Shown piece by piece: positions 1 to 8,900 of a stretch of 64,000 bases of DNA. The notes below the pieces were generated by a model. The model was not told where the DNA came from and ran no database searches. It saw only the letters and a program-made list of their open reading frames with translations. The number at the start of each line of letters is the position of its first letter. Positions within the stretch are counted from its first letter, which is position 1. Source of the stretch: Pseudomonas thermotolerans DSM 14292 (GTDB taxonomy: Bacteria > Pseudomonadota > Gammaproteobacteria > Pseudomonadales > Pseudomonadaceae); assembly GCF_000364625.1 (NCBI RefSeq), contig NZ_KB822616.1, forward strand, positions 20,059 through 84,058, given 5' to 3'. A program made the position numbers and the translations under genes.

Positions 1-338
1 CCACGCAGCACCAGACTGACCGGCACGCCGATCCGCGCATGGACCTCGCCGACCTGGCGCTGCAAATCCACCTGCGCGGCGATCTGCTCCGCGCTGCGCG
101 CGCCGAACAGTTGCACCACCCAGCGCTGCAGGCTGCTACTCAGATGGTCGCGCACCCGCTCATGGGAGAGGTACTGGGAGGCCTCGGGGTCGGCCAGCAT
201 CTGGGTGTAGAAGTGCTCCGCCAGCTCGGCCTGGCGCATCTCGGCCAGTTGAGCCAGGCACTGGACCGAATCGGCGGGGAACTGGGCTAGGCAGTCCAGC
301 CATTCGGCGGATTGCTGCTCGGTGGGGGTCGGGGTCAT
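1..338 (-). CDS. Globin-coupled sensor protein, N-terminal part (cut by window edge)
   Basis: Only the first 112 codons are in the window; the gene runs off the left end. It starts at the ATG at 338 (MTPTPTEQQ). The segment HFYTQMLADPEASQYL followed by VGEVHARIGVPVSLVLR matches the heme-globin domain of globin-coupled sensors. The His in VGEVHARIG is expected to be the proximal heme ligand. In this family the globin domain is usually joined to a diguanylate cyclase (DosC/YddV type) or a chemotaxis transducer output domain. The output domain is outside the window, so the downstream activity is unknown. The family role is oxygen sensing. Confidence 0.75.
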   Translation of the reverse strand, partial: MTPTPTEQQSAEWLDCLAQFPADSVQCLAQLAEMRQAELAEHFYTQMLADPEASQYLSHERVRDHLSSSLQRWVVQLFGARSAEQIAAQVDLQRQVGEVHARIGVPVSLVLR

Positions 339-492
339 GGAACATCCGGGAGATTCAGTGGAGGTGCGCCATGCGCACGAACTGGCATAAGGTCCTACGG
401 TTTGGGAATTATGCCAGAGCTACCCCCTTCCGGCCTTTCCGGCTGGAGAACAAGTCTCTATAAAGAATCCTTTTTTCTCTCAAGGCAGTCCT

Positions 493-900
493 ATGGAAGA
501 CGTCATCGAGCTATTGCGCGAACTCAACGAACCCGTGCCGGTCCCCCTGGAGCTGCCCGACGAGGACCTGCTGGTGGAGATCGAGGAACAGCTGCTGATC
601 AGCCTGCCCCACGACCTGCGCGAATTCCTGCTCAAGGTCAGCGACGTGGTCTACGGCCGCATCGAACCGGTCACGGTGACCGATCCCAACGCCCACACCT
701 ACCTGCCGGAGGTCGCCGCCCAGGCCTGGAACGACGGCGTGCCGCGCGACCTGCTGCCGGTCTGCCAGGACGGCCGCGACTACTACGTGATCGACATCGA
801 GGGCCAGGTGAGCCTGTGGTCCGCCGACGAGGGCGACTTCACCGACGCGACCTGGGACTCCATCTGGCACTGGGCGCGGGACGTCTGGCTGGAGGGCTGA
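493..900 (+). CDS. SMI1/KNR4 (SUKH) family protein
   Basis: A 135-residue acidic protein starting at ATG 493 behind a modest AAGGCAG ribosome site. The order DLLVEIEEQLLISLPHDLREFLLKVSD, then a central DLLPVCQDGRDYYVID and VSLWSADEGDF, is the SMI1/KNR4 (SUKH) fold pattern: a Pro-rich entry helix, then a strand-rich core with a conserved Gly-Asp turn. Many SUKH proteins are immunity proteins for contact-delivered toxins, but no toxin or secretion gene lies nearby. As I recall, pseudomonads carry this gene beside the Sha/Mnh antiporter operon, as here, which argues for a housekeeping role. It converges on mnhG with only 10 bp between the stop codons and no visible terminator. Confidence 0.7.
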   Translation: MEDVIELLRELNEPVPVPLELPDEDLLVEIEEQLLISLPHDLREFLLKVSDVVYGRIEPVTVTDPNAHTYLPEVAAQAWNDGVPRDLLPVCQDGRDYYVIDIEGQVSLWSADEGDFTDATWDSIWHWARDVWLEG

Positions 901-910
901 CCCGGCCCGC

Positions 911-1294
911 TCAGTCGTCGGAATGCTCGGCGGAGGGCAGCGCCTCCGTCAGGCTCGCCGGCGGCGGCGGGGTGTGCGGGCGCCCGGCACGGCGGTCGCC
1001 GGCCACCACCGCGCGCATCAGCATCATCGCGGTGACCGGCGCGGTGAACAGCAGGATACCGACGATCAGCAGCTCGTGGACCACCAGCCGCTGTTCCGTG
1101 AGGCTGAAGAACAGCATGGAGCAGAACAGGCAGCCGAAGGCGCCGAAGGTGCTGATCATCGCCGGGGCGTGAATGCGCTGGTAGAAGTTGTGCAGGCGCA
1201 GCATGCCGAGGCCGCCGATCAGGCACAGCAGCCCGCTGAGCACCAGGAGGACGATGATCGGGATGGCCGCCCAGAGCGGCAGGCTGTCGCTCAT
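911..1294 (-). CDS. mnhG: Na+/H+ antiporter subunit G
   Basis: A 127-residue small membrane subunit, last gene of the Mrp/Mnh/Sha operon. Three hydrophobic helices are visible (about residues 8-28, 42-60 and 68-88), followed by a hydrophilic, Pro-rich tail. The block GLGMLRLHNFYQRIHAPA is typical of MnhG/PhaG. The chosen ATG at 1294 overlaps the mnhF stop in an ATGA (1291-1294), so translation is probably coupled. All Mrp subunits are needed together for electrogenic monovalent cation/proton exchange. Confidence 0.88.
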   Translation of the reverse strand: MSDSLPLWAAIPIIVLLVLSGLLCLIGGLGMLRLHNFYQRIHAPAMISTFGAFGCLFCSMLFFSLTEQRLVVHELLIVGILLFTAPVTAMMLMRAVVAGDRRAGRPHTPPPPASLTEALPSAEHSDD

Positions 1295-1572
1295 TCGATC
1301 ACCTCCCCGCGCAGCAGGAACTTGGCCATGGCCAGAGAGCCGGCGAAGCCCAGCGCGGCGATCAGCAGGGCCAGCTCGAAGTAGACCTGATCCTGCAGGC
1401 GCATGCCCTGCAGGACCATGAGGATCATCCCGCACACGTAGAGCATGTCCAGGGCGATCACCCGGTCCTGCGCCTTGGGCCCCAGCAGCAGGCGCAGGGT
1501 GGCCATCAGCATGGCGAGGATCACGCAGAAGCTGGTGAAGATCAGGGCCGCGTTCAGCGCAGTGGCGATCAT
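1291..1572 (-). CDS. mnhF: Na+/H+ antiporter subunit F
   Basis: A 93-residue protein with three transmembrane segments, the usual size of MnhF/PhaF. The motif LGPKAQDRVIALDMLY is the family hallmark and contains the conserved Asp-Arg pair in the first loop. It overlaps mnhE by four bases at its start (1569-1572) and mnhG by four at its end, in a string of ATGA junctions. As a component of the Mrp hetero-oligomer it probably contributes to the ion path with subunits E and G. Confidence 0.9.
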   Translation of the reverse strand: MIATALNAALIFTSFCVILAMLMATLRLLLGPKAQDRVIALDMLYVCGMILMVLQGMRLQDQVYFELALLIAALGFAGSLAMAKFLLRGEVIE

Positions 1573-2063
1573 TCGAAAATCTCCATCAGGGGCTTCTCGT
1601 AGCGCTCGTGAAACATGCGGCGGAACGCCGGCTCCTCGTCCAGGTCCAGCAGGTGCACCAGGAGGATGCGGTTATCCGCGCTCAGTTCGGTCCACACCGT
1701 GCCCGGGGTGGAGTTGACGATGCTGGCCAGCACGGTCATGCCGTATACCGAGCGGATGCTGAGCTCGATGGTGATGAACCCGGAGCGGCGGCGCGCCTCC
1801 TCGGGGCCGAGGATGATCCGGCAGACCTTCCAGCAGGAGAGGCTGATGTCCACCGCCACCCGCACGGCGACCAGCAGCGCCAGGCCGAACCTGCGCACGT
1901 GCATGCGGCCGTGCACGTACATGGAGCGGCTGGCCAGCGGGATGAACAGCGCCAGGGCCGCGCCGAGCAGCACCTGGCCGACCGCCAGGCTGCCGTCGAG
2001 CAGCAGCCAGACCAGCCAGAGCGCCAGGCTCAGCCAGGGATAGGGCAGCAGCCGCGCGCTCAT
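1569..2063 (-). CDS. mnhE: Na+/H+ antiporter subunit E
   Basis: A 164-residue subunit of the Mrp antiporter. The ATG at 2063 is chosen because it forms an ATGA overlap with the mnhD stop (2060-2063), like the other junctions of this operon. Two N-terminal hydrophobic helices (LPYPWLSLALWLVWLLLDG and VGQVLLGAALALFIPLA) are followed by a cytoplasmic part containing STPGTVWTELSADNRILLVH, a signature of MnhE. This part ends in an acidic tail. Length and motif order fit the family. Confidence 0.9.
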   Translation of the reverse strand: MSARLLPYPWLSLALWLVWLLLDGSLAVGQVLLGAALALFIPLASRSMYVHGRMHVRRFGLALLVAVRVAVDISLSCWKVCRIILGPEEARRRSGFITIELSIRSVYGMTVLASIVNSTPGTVWTELSADNRILLVHLLDLDEEPAFRRMFHERYEKPLMEIFE

Positions 2064-3682
2064 GGCCGGCCCTCCCCGCTGGTCTTCGGCTGGGCGCCCA
2101 GCACCCCGTCGATGTAGGCCGCCGGGGCATGCAGGGCATCGGCGGCGCGCTGCAGGTAGCCGAGCACCGGCCCGGCGGCCAGGGTGAGCAGCACTACCAG
2201 GCCGATCAGCGCCGCCACCGGTCCGGCCTCGGCGAGGCGCAGCAGCGGCTTCTTGTGGCGCTCCGGCACCCAGAACAGCTGGATGCCCAGGCGGGTCAGG
2301 GTCAGGGTCGCGGCGAAGCCGGCCACCACCAGGAGGACCACGAACAGCCAGACCGCATACTGCATGAACTGCCCCGCCTCGCTGCCCAGCGCCGAGACCA
2401 GTAGGGCGAACTTGCCCACGAAACCGGCCAAGGGCGGCAGACCGCTCAGCACCAGCAGGCAGAGGCCGAAGGCCAGGGCCAGAAAAGCCATGGCCGCGGG
2501 GATGGCCACGCCCACCTCGCTCTCCTCGGGGAGGATCATGCCCTGCGCCTCGAAGGATTCGATGGTCACCGCCAGCAGGCTGGCGCTGTAGTCGCGGATC
2601 CGCTCGAGCAGGTCCACCAGCAGGTAGAAGGCCGCCACCGCCAGGGTCGAGGCCAGGAGGTAGTAGAGCGCCGCGGCGGTACCGGAACTGCCGCCCAAGG
2701 GGATGGCGGTGAGCAGGGTGCCGGCCGAGGCGATCACGCTGAAGCCGGCGAAGCGCTTGAAGTTGGTGGCCGCCAGCATGCCGAAGATGGCGTAGGTCAG
2801 GGTGGCCAGGCCGAGGCCGACCAGCCAGGGCGCGCCGAAGCTGCCGCTGGCCCCGGCGGCGTCGCCGAACACCAGCAGCCAGAGGCGCAGCAGCACGTAG
2901 AAGCCCACCTTGGTCATGATCGCGAAGATCGCGCTGACCGGCGCCACCGCCGCGCCATAGCTGCCCGGCAGCCAGAAGTTCAGCGGCCAGACCGCGCTCT
3001 TGATCAGGAAGGCCACCGCCAGCACCGCCGCGCCGGTCTCGAACAGCTGGCGGTCGGCATCGCCCAGCCCGGCCAGCTTGCGCGCCATGTCGGCCATGTT
3101 CAGGGTGCCACTGGCCGAGTACATGAGCGCCACGCCGATCAGGAAGATCGACGAGGCCACCAGGTTGATGGCGATGTAGTGCAGCCCGGCCTTGACCCGC
3201 AGGCGCCCCGAGCCGTGCAGCAGCAGGCCGTAGGAGGCGGCCAGCATGACCTCGAAGAACACGAACAGGTTGAACAGGTCGTTGGTCAGGAAGGCGCCGT
3301 TGATGCCCATCAACAACAACTGGAAGAGCACGTGGAAGTGCACCCCGACGCGATCCCACTTGGCCACGGCGAAGATCAGCGCAGCGCAGGCGAGCAGCGC
3401 ATTGAGCAGCAGCATCACCGCGGTGAGGCGGTCGAGGGCCAGGGAGATGGCCACCGGCGCGTCCCAGTCGGCCAGCAGGTAGACCGCCGCCGGTGCCGCG
3501 CCGTCCACCCGGTCGGCGGCCACCACCCAGTAGAGCGCGCCGGCCAGCTGCAGCAGCACGGAGAGCAGGCCGATCGCCGCCTTGCTGCGCCGCCGGGTCT
3601 CGTCCATGGGTACCAGCGCGGCGGCGGCGACGAAGGGGACGAGGATCGGCAGAACGATCAGGTGCTGCTGCCAGCCGCTCAT
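2060..3682 (-). CDS. mnhD: Na+/H+ antiporter subunit D
   Basis: A 540-residue polytopic protein of the NuoM/N-like antiporter family (Proton_antipo_M). It opens MSGWQQHLIVLPILVPFVAAA and carries GAFLTNDLFNLFVFFEVML, with the conserved Glu of the fourth helix, then KSAVWPLNFWLPGSYGAA, with the conserved Lys of the proton channel. About 14 hydrophobic helices are apparent. The start overlaps the mnhC stop by an ATGA (3679-3682). MnhD and MnhA are the two ion-translocating subunits; both resemble complex I antiporter subunits. Confidence 0.93.
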   Translation of the reverse strand: MSGWQQHLIVLPILVPFVAAAALVPMDETRRRSKAAIGLLSVLLQLAGALYWVVAADRVDGAAPAAVYLLADWDAPVAISLALDRLTAVMLLLNALLACAALIFAVAKWDRVGVHFHVLFQLLLMGINGAFLTNDLFNLFVFFEVMLAASYGLLLHGSGRLRVKAGLHYIAINLVASSIFLIGVALMYSASGTLNMADMARKLAGLGDADRQLFETGAAVLAVAFLIKSAVWPLNFWLPGSYGAAVAPVSAIFAIMTKVGFYVLLRLWLLVFGDAAGASGSFGAPWLVGLGLATLTYAIFGMLAATNFKRFAGFSVIASAGTLLTAIPLGGSSGTAAALYYLLASTLAVAAFYLLVDLLERIRDYSASLLAVTIESFEAQGMILPEESEVGVAIPAAMAFLALAFGLCLLVLSGLPPLAGFVGKFALLVSALGSEAGQFMQYAVWLFVVLLVVAGFAATLTLTRLGIQLFWVPERHKKPLLRLAEAGPVAALIGLVVLLTLAAGPVLGYLQRAADALHAPAAYIDGVLGAQPKTSGEGRP

Positions 3683-4026
3683 AGATCGGTGTCCTTACGA
3701 CCGTCCACGTGGTCGGTACCGGTCAGCCCGCGGGACGCCATCAGCACCACCAGGAACAGCGCGGTCATGGCGAAGCCGATGACGATGGCGGTGAGCACCA
3801 GCGCCTGGGGCACAGGGTCGGCGTAGTCGCCGGCCGCCTTGGCCGCGTCCGCGGCGATCACCGGCACGGCGTCGGCCTTCAGCTGGCCGATGGCGAACAG
3901 CAGCAGGTTGACCGCGTAGGAGAGGATCGACAGGCCCATGATCACCTGGAAGGTGCGCGGACGCAGCAGCAGCCAGATTCCCGAGCCGGTGAGCACGCCA
4001 ATGGCCAGTGCGAGTATCAGTTCCAT
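3679..4026 (-). CDS. mnhC: Na+/H+ antiporter subunit C
   Basis: A 115-residue NuoK-like subunit with three transmembrane helices. The blocks LTGSGIWLLLRPRTFQVIMGLSI, SYAVNLLLFAIGQL and DPVPQALVLTAIVIGFAMTAL are the MnhC/PhaC signature; the DPVPQALVLTAIVI stretch is also shared with NuoK. It begins 19 bp after the mnhA stop and ends in an ATGA overlap with mnhD. It is presumed to sit between the A and D modules in the assembled antiporter. Confidence 0.92.
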   Translation of the reverse strand: MELILALAIGVLTGSGIWLLLRPRTFQVIMGLSILSYAVNLLLFAIGQLKADAVPVIAADAAKAAGDYADPVPQALVLTAIVIGFAMTALFLVVLMASRGLTGTDHVDGRKDTDL

Positions 4027-4045
4027 GCTGGTTTCCCCCGTGAGT

Positions 4046-6931
4046 TCATCGGCTGGCCTGTCGGGCCGGTGGCGCTTCCTCGGCCTTCGGCATGCGGTGG
4101 CTGCGGATCGACTGGTGGGCCAGGCCGACCAGAATCAGTACGGTGGCGCCGACCACCAGCAGGAAGATGCCCAGGTCGAAGAAGAAGGCGCTGGGCAGCG
4201 GCACCTCGCCGATGAGCGGCAGCACCGGATGCGCGGAATGGCTGGTCAGGAACGGATGGCCGAAGACGAAGGCCCCGGCACCGGTGAGCACCGCGCACCA
4301 CAGGCCGAGGGCGATCCAGTTGTGCGGACGGATCGGCAGATGCGCCTCCACCCACAGCGAGCCGGCCACCATGTACTGCAGGATGATCGCCACGGAGAGC
4401 ACCAGGCCGGCGACGAAGCCGCCACCCGGCGCATTGTGGCCGCGCAGGAACAGGTACAGGCCGATCAGCACCAGCACCGGCAGCAGCGCGCGGACGAACA
4501 CCGCGGGGATCATCATGCCGCCGTGGATGGCCTCCTCGCCGGGACGCAGCTTGCTGCCCTCCTGCTGCTGCGGCAGCGGGATGCTCTCCGGCGCCGGACG
4601 GAAGCGCCGCAGCAGGGCGTAGACGGTGAGCGCCACGGCGCCGAGCACCACAATCTCGCCGAAGGTATCGAAGCCACGGAAGTCCACCAGGATCACGTTG
4701 ACGATGTTGCTGCCACCGCCCTCGGGCAGGGCGCGCTCGACGAAGTAGGCGGCCAGGTGCTCGCCGCGCTCGCGACTCAGCAGCAGCCAGGCAAGCAGCG
4801 CCATGGCCAGGCCGGCGGCGCTGGCGATCAGGAAGTCGCGCAGGCGCCGCGCGCGGGCGGCGATGGTCTCGCGCGCCCCGGTCTTGGCGGGCTCCAGACG
4901 CGGCGGCAGCCAGCGCAGGCCGAGCAGGATCAGCACCGTGGTGACCACCTCCACCACCAGCTGGGTCATGGCTAGGTCCGGCGCCGAGAACCAGGCGAAG
5001 GTCAGGCAGGTGACGATGCCCGCCCCGCCCATGAAGGCCAGGGCGGCCAGGCGGTGGAACTTGGCCTGGTAGGCGGCGGCGATGGCGCACACCCCGCCGA
5101 CCAGCCAGAGCAGGGCGAAGGCGCTATCCCACTGCGCCGGGCGCCAATCTAGGGGCAGCGGGTCGCGGCCGATGGCCAGGGCGCCGAGCAGCAGCACGGC
5201 GAGAATGATCAGCAACAGCTGGCGCTGCAGTCCCTCGCTGCTGAAATGGCTCTCCACCCAGCCGGCAAAGCGGGTCAGGGACAGCAGGATCTGGTCGAAG
5301 TAGCGCTGCCCGTCGAAGCGGTAGAGCAGCGGCGCCGCCTCGCGGGTGGTGACCCGGAAGTGCTTGCGCAGTACCAGGTAGAGCAGCACCCCGCCGAGCA
5401 GGGCGAGCACGCTCATGCCCAGCGGCAGGCTGAAGCCGTGCCAGACGCTCAGGCTGTATTCCGGGGTCTGGGCGCCCAGCACCGCGCGCACGCCGAGGTC
5501 GAGGAAGGGGCCTATGGTCAGCGCCGGCAGCACCCCCACCACCAGACAGATCAGCACCAGAAACTCCACCGGGAAGCGCATCCAGTGCGGCGGCTCGTGG
5601 GGCGTGCTGGGCAGGTCAGTGGCGCTGGGGCCGAAGAACACCTCGTAGACGAAGCGCAGCGAGTAACAGACGCTGAAGGCCCCGGCCACGGTGGCCGCCG
5701 CCGACAGGTACCAGTTCCGGCTGTCGCCGGCGCTGACCGCCTCGGCGAAGAACATCTCCTTGGAGAGGAAGCCGTTGAGCAGCGGCACCCCGGCCATAGA
5801 GGCCGCCGCGACGATCGCCAGGGTGGCGGTGATCGGCATCTGCCGGCGCAGACCGCTGAGCCGGCGCAGGTCGCGCGTGCCGCTCTCGTGGTCGATGATC
5901 CCCGCGGCCATGAACAGCGAGGCCTTGAAGGTGGCGTGGTTGAGCAGGTGGAAGATCGCCGCCACGGCGGCCAGGGGCGACCCCATGCCGAGCAGCAGGG
6001 TGATCAACCCCAGGTGGCTGATGGTCGAGTAGGCCAGCAGGCCCTTGAGGTCATGCTGGAAGATCGCCAGGAAGGCGCCGATCAGCAGGGTCAGCAGGCC
6101 CGCCGAGCCGATGATCCAGCTCCACGCCTCGGTGCCGGAAAGCACCGGCCAGAGCCGGGCGAGGATGAACACCCCGGCCTTGACCATGGTCGCCGAGTGC
6201 AGGAAGGCGGACACCGGGGTGGGCGCCGCCATGGCCCGCGGCAGCCAAAAGTGGAAGGGGAACTGGGCGCTCTTGGTCAGCGCGCCCAGGGCCACCAGGA
6301 TCAGGATCGCCAGGTACCAGCGGTGCGCCTGGATCGCCTCGCGGGCGGCCAGCACCGCGTCCAGGTCGTAGCTACCGACCACCTGGCCGAGCAGGATCAA
6401 CCCCACCAGCAGGCACAGGCCGCCGGCGGCGGTCACCGTGAAGGCCATGCGCGCGCCGCGGCGGGCATCAGCACGGTGGTACCAGTAGCCGATCAGCATG
6501 AACGAGGTCAGGCTGGTCAGCTCCCAGAACAGCGCCAGCTGGATCAGGTTGCCGGACAGCACCAGGCCGAGCATGCCGCCCATGAAGGCCAGCAGGAAGG
6601 AGAAGAAGCGCGGCACCGGATCCTTCGGCGACATGTAGTAGCGGGCGTAGAGCACCACCAGCAGGCCAATGCCGCTGACCAGCAAGGAGAACAGCCAGGC
6701 GAAGCCGTCCATGCGCAGGATCAGCACCAGGCCCCAGGCTGGCGCCCAGGGAATCTCGAAGCGCAGCACGCCCTGCGCGGCCACCTGCGGGTGCAGCAGC
6801 AGGGTCAGCAGCAGGCAGGCGAACGCCACCGACCCGGCCAGCCAGGCCTCCAGGTTGCGCGCGTTGGCCCGCAGCAGGGCGGCAAGCAGGCTGCCGACGA
6901 AGGGCAGTAGTACGATCCAGCACAACAGCAT
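4046..6931 (-). CDS. mnhA: Na+/H+ antiporter, fused A and B subunits
   Basis: First gene of the operon, about 961 residues from the ATG at 6931. An in-frame TTG at 6949 would add six residues; neither start has a convincing Shine-Dalgarno. The N-terminal two thirds is an NuoL-like antiporter module (ELTSLTSFMLIGYW, TKSAQFPFHFWLPRAMAAPTPVSAFLHSATM). The C-terminal part holds the MnhA tail domain (FAWFSAPDLAMTQLVVEVVTTVLILLGLR) and then a complete MnhB-like domain (FVRALLPVLVLIGLYLFLRGHNAPGGGFVAGL). The A-B fusion and six-gene layout AB-C-D-E-F-G are those of group 2 Mrp systems. The expected role is pH and Na+/K+ homeostasis. Confidence 0.93.
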   Translation of the reverse strand: MLLCWIVLLPFVGSLLAALLRANARNLEAWLAGSVAFACLLLTLLLHPQVAAQGVLRFEIPWAPAWGLVLILRMDGFAWLFSLLVSGIGLLVVLYARYYMSPKDPVPRFFSFLLAFMGGMLGLVLSGNLIQLALFWELTSLTSFMLIGYWYHRADARRGARMAFTVTAAGGLCLLVGLILLGQVVGSYDLDAVLAAREAIQAHRWYLAILILVALGALTKSAQFPFHFWLPRAMAAPTPVSAFLHSATMVKAGVFILARLWPVLSGTEAWSWIIGSAGLLTLLIGAFLAIFQHDLKGLLAYSTISHLGLITLLLGMGSPLAAVAAIFHLLNHATFKASLFMAAGIIDHESGTRDLRRLSGLRRQMPITATLAIVAAASMAGVPLLNGFLSKEMFFAEAVSAGDSRNWYLSAAATVAGAFSVCYSLRFVYEVFFGPSATDLPSTPHEPPHWMRFPVEFLVLICLVVGVLPALTIGPFLDLGVRAVLGAQTPEYSLSVWHGFSLPLGMSVLALLGGVLLYLVLRKHFRVTTREAAPLLYRFDGQRYFDQILLSLTRFAGWVESHFSSEGLQRQLLLIILAVLLLGALAIGRDPLPLDWRPAQWDSAFALLWLVGGVCAIAAAYQAKFHRLAALAFMGGAGIVTCLTFAWFSAPDLAMTQLVVEVVTTVLILLGLRWLPPRLEPAKTGARETIAARARRLRDFLIASAAGLAMALLAWLLLSRERGEHLAAYFVERALPEGGGSNIVNVILVDFRGFDTFGEIVVLGAVALTVYALLRRFRPAPESIPLPQQQEGSKLRPGEEAIHGGMMIPAVFVRALLPVLVLIGLYLFLRGHNAPGGGFVAGLVLSVAIILQYMVAGSLWVEAHLPIRPHNWIALGLWCAVLTGAGAFVFGHPFLTSHSAHPVLPLIGEVPLPSAFFFDLGIFLLVVGATVLILVGLAHQSIRSHRMPKAEEAPPARQASR

Positions 6932-7327
6932 GCGACTTGTCCCGGGCAATGGTTACCGGAGGGCCGTCCGAAGAGCCCCCGGGCGTGAGCGAGGCCTGTC
7001 CCGCAGATTCGGCCAGACCGAGTTTGCCACCCCGACCGGCGGCCAATAAACCATGCCGCTCGACCGGCCGCCACCGGCCCGCTCAGGCCCCGACGCACGG
7101 ACCGCGACGGCTGTCCGCCCGGCAAGCATAGCGTCGGTCCGGGCCCGGCACGGTCGAGGAGCGCCGGGTCGGCAGCCGGCTGCCGAAGCGTCTGGGGTGG
7201 AGAAGAGGGTGCAAGGGCACGGTGACAATCGATCCGCCGAGCCTCCGCCGTTCCCGGCCGAGCCTCCGCGGCCCCGATTGTAGAGCCTCGGCAGGCCCGC
7301 CATGGCCTTGCGACACACTCTGAAACA
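6932..7327. other. 396-bp intergenic region upstream of mnhA
   Basis: It lies between the start of mnhA and the stop of the GntR regulator, both on the - strand. It is very GC-rich throughout, with proline/arginine-rich chance open frames on both strands and no frame that resembles a known family. It should hold the mnhA promoter, but I find no convincing -35/-10 pair and no strong terminator. Confidence 0.5.
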
Positions 7328-8026
7328 TCAAAGCCGGGTCTGTTCCTCCAAGGCCAGCAGGCCGAGCAGGTAGTGGCCGAAGTACCTGAGATCCTGTTCC
7401 AGCGCCTGGCGCGCCGCGGTCGCGTCGCCGCGCTCCAGAGCGGCGAGCACCTCGGCGTGGAACTGGTTGAGGCGCAGCGACAGGTCCGCCTCGCTGAACA
7501 GGCGGTTGAAGAAGGGGCCAACCTGCAGCCACAGCGAATCGATCATGCGCAGCAGCAGGGGATTGGCGCAGCGCTGGTAGAGATGCAGGTGGAAATGGCT
7601 GTTCTGGTCCAGGTACTGCGCGACGCTGCCCTGCTGTACCGCGTTCTGCATGGCCGCCACGCAGTGGCGCAGGCACTCCAGGTCCTCGGGGCTCAGCCTG
7701 GGCACCGCCAGCTCCACGGCCAGGCCTTCCAGGGCCAGGCGCACCGGCAGCAGCTGTTCGTAGCGTTCGCGGGTCATCGGCGGAACCCGCAGCGAGCGTT
7801 GCGGTTCGCCCTCCAGGGCGCCTTCCGCCACCAGGCGCTGCAGGGCGGTGCGCACCGGCATGGCGCTGGTCCCCCACTGGCGGGCCAGGTCGCGGATCTT
7901 CAGGGCCTGGCCGGGGGCGTAACGACCGGCCAGAAGGTCGGCGCGGATGCTCTGGTAGAGCTGTTCTTGCAGGTTGTCTGCCGGTGGGGCCGGCAGTTGG
8001 GCGAAGGTCAGACTGCAGTTGCGCAT
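7328..8026 (-). CDS. GntR family transcriptional regulator, FadR (FCD) subfamily
   Basis: A 232-residue regulator. Residues about 17-80 form the winged helix (LYQSIRADLLAGRYAPGQALKIRDLARQWG followed by PVRTALQRLVAEGALE). Residues about 90-220 form an all-helical FCD ligand domain with the metal-site pattern Asp...His...His (YLDQNSHFHLHLY and later FHAEVL). The start has GGAG seven bases upstream. It follows the SDR gene by 34 bp on the same strand, so it is probably co-transcribed with it. Two copies of a TTGTGATCAC element at 8849-8921, a typical FadR-subfamily operator, make autoregulation plus control of the divergent aminotransferase the likely circuit. The effector is unknown. Confidence 0.87.
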   Translation of the reverse strand: MRNCSLTFAQLPAPPADNLQEQLYQSIRADLLAGRYAPGQALKIRDLARQWGTSAMPVRTALQRLVAEGALEGEPQRSLRVPPMTRERYEQLLPVRLALEGLAVELAVPRLSPEDLECLRHCVAAMQNAVQQGSVAQYLDQNSHFHLHLYQRCANPLLLRMIDSLWLQVGPFFNRLFSEADLSLRLNQFHAEVLAALERGDATAARQALEQDLRYFGHYLLGLLALEEQTRL

Positions 8027-8060
8027 GGCTGCTCCAGTGAAGTTGCTGAATGAAAAAACG

Positions 8061-8837
8061 TCAGGGCGCCTTGTTCTCGATCAGGCAGTTGCCGCCGTCC
8101 ACCACCAGCACCTCGCCGGTGATGTAACTGGCTGCCGGCGAGGCCAGGAAGGCCACCGCGGCGGCCACCTCCTCGGGACGCCCGGCGCGCCCCATGGGCG
8201 TGTACCGGGCGGCGCGGCGCTCTTCCTCGGTGCTCGAGCCAGTGGCTATCCACCCCGGGGCCACGCAGTTGACGGTGACGCCGCGCTTCGCCACTTCCAG
8301 GGCGAGGCTCATGGAAAGGCCGAGCATCCCGGCCTTGGCCGCGGCATAGGCGGCCTCGCCGGGATTGGCGCCGCGGCTGCCGGTGGTGGAACTGATGTTG
8401 ACGATGCGCCCGTAGCCCTGGGCGAGCATCCCGGGCAGCAGGGCACGGGTGAGCAGGAAGGCGCTGCCCAGGTTGCGGTCCAGGGACAGCTGCCAGGTGG
8501 CCAGATCCATGTCGGCCAGCTCGACGAAGGGCTCCGGACTGCCTTGCATGGCCATCCCGGCGTTGTTGACCAGGATTTGCAGCGGACCGAACTGCCCCTG
8601 TGCCCAGTCGGCCAGACGGCGTACCTGGACCTCGTCGGTGAGATCGGCGACCGCCCCGGCGGCGGTGAAGCCCTCGGCCGCGAGCTCGGCTACGCGCTGC
8701 TGAACGCGCTCGCTGCTGGCGGTGAGCAGCACCCGGGCGCCCTGCCGGGCCAGCTCGCGGGCGATGGCCATGCCGATGCCGTCGCGAGCCCCGGCGCCGC
8801 TGACCAGGACCACCTGGCCCACCAATGTTCCGGTCAT
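8061..8837 (-). CDS. SDR family oxidoreductase
   Basis: A 258-residue classical short-chain dehydrogenase/reductase. The start is the ATG at 8837, because GGGAG sits eight bases upstream and an upstream in-frame ATG at 8870 would place the operator inside the gene. The cofactor motif [10 protein letters not shown] is at residues 13-22, NNAG-type VNNAGMAM follows, and the catalytic Ser and Tyr-x-x-x-Lys are in NISSTTGS and YAAAKAG. The C-terminal [10 protein letters not shown] resembles FabG-like members. It sits in the - strand arm of a divergon with an aminotransferase and a GS-like ligase, which suggests oxidation of an amine- or aldehyde-derived intermediate. The substrate cannot be named. 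Confidence 0.85.
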   Translation of the reverse strand: MTGTLVGQVVLVSGAGARDGIGMAIARELARQGARVLLTASSERVQQRVAELAAEGFTAAGAVADLTDEVQVRRLADWAQGQFGPLQILVNNAGMAMQGSPEPFVELADMDLATWQLSLDRNLGSAFLLTRALLPGMLAQGYGRIVNISSTTGSRGANPGEAAYAAAKAGMLGLSMSLALEVAKRGVTVNCVAPGWIATGSSTEEERRAARYTPMGRAGRPEEVAAAVAFLASPAASYITGEVLVVDGGNCLIENKAP

Positions 8838-8848
8838 CTTCCAGCTCC

Positions 8849-8860
8849 CGTGATCACAAT
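8849..8860. promoter_or_regulatory. Putative GntR/FadR-type operator, copy 2
   Basis: The - strand reads ATTGTGATCACG, with an 8-bp perfect palindrome GTGATCAC. It lies just upstream of the SDR ribosome site. It matches 11 of 12 bases of the copy at 8909-8920 (ATTGTGATCACA); the palindrome centres are 62 bp apart, about six helical turns. Confidence 0.65.
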
Positions 8861-8900
8861 TTCGTTCCATCCGCCTTGAACAAGGCGCCTTTAGGAAAGA

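Noticed and set aside
306..321. GGCGGATTGCTGCTCG resembles the MifR-type activator element found at 14.9 and 27.7 kb
   Set aside because: A single copy inside the coding region of the globin-coupled sensor, with no second copy at 32 bp and no sigma-54 promoter nearby; likely chance.
6953..7318. Possible small genes in the mnhA upstream gap
   Set aside because: Arg/Pro/Gly-rich frames on both strands without ribosome sites or family motifs.
8838..8870. Upstream ATG at 8870 as the SDR start
   Set aside because: It would place the GntR-type operator inside the coding region and add a non-conserved N-terminus. The ATG at 8837 has a GGGAG ribosome site and begins just before the cofactor-binding strand.
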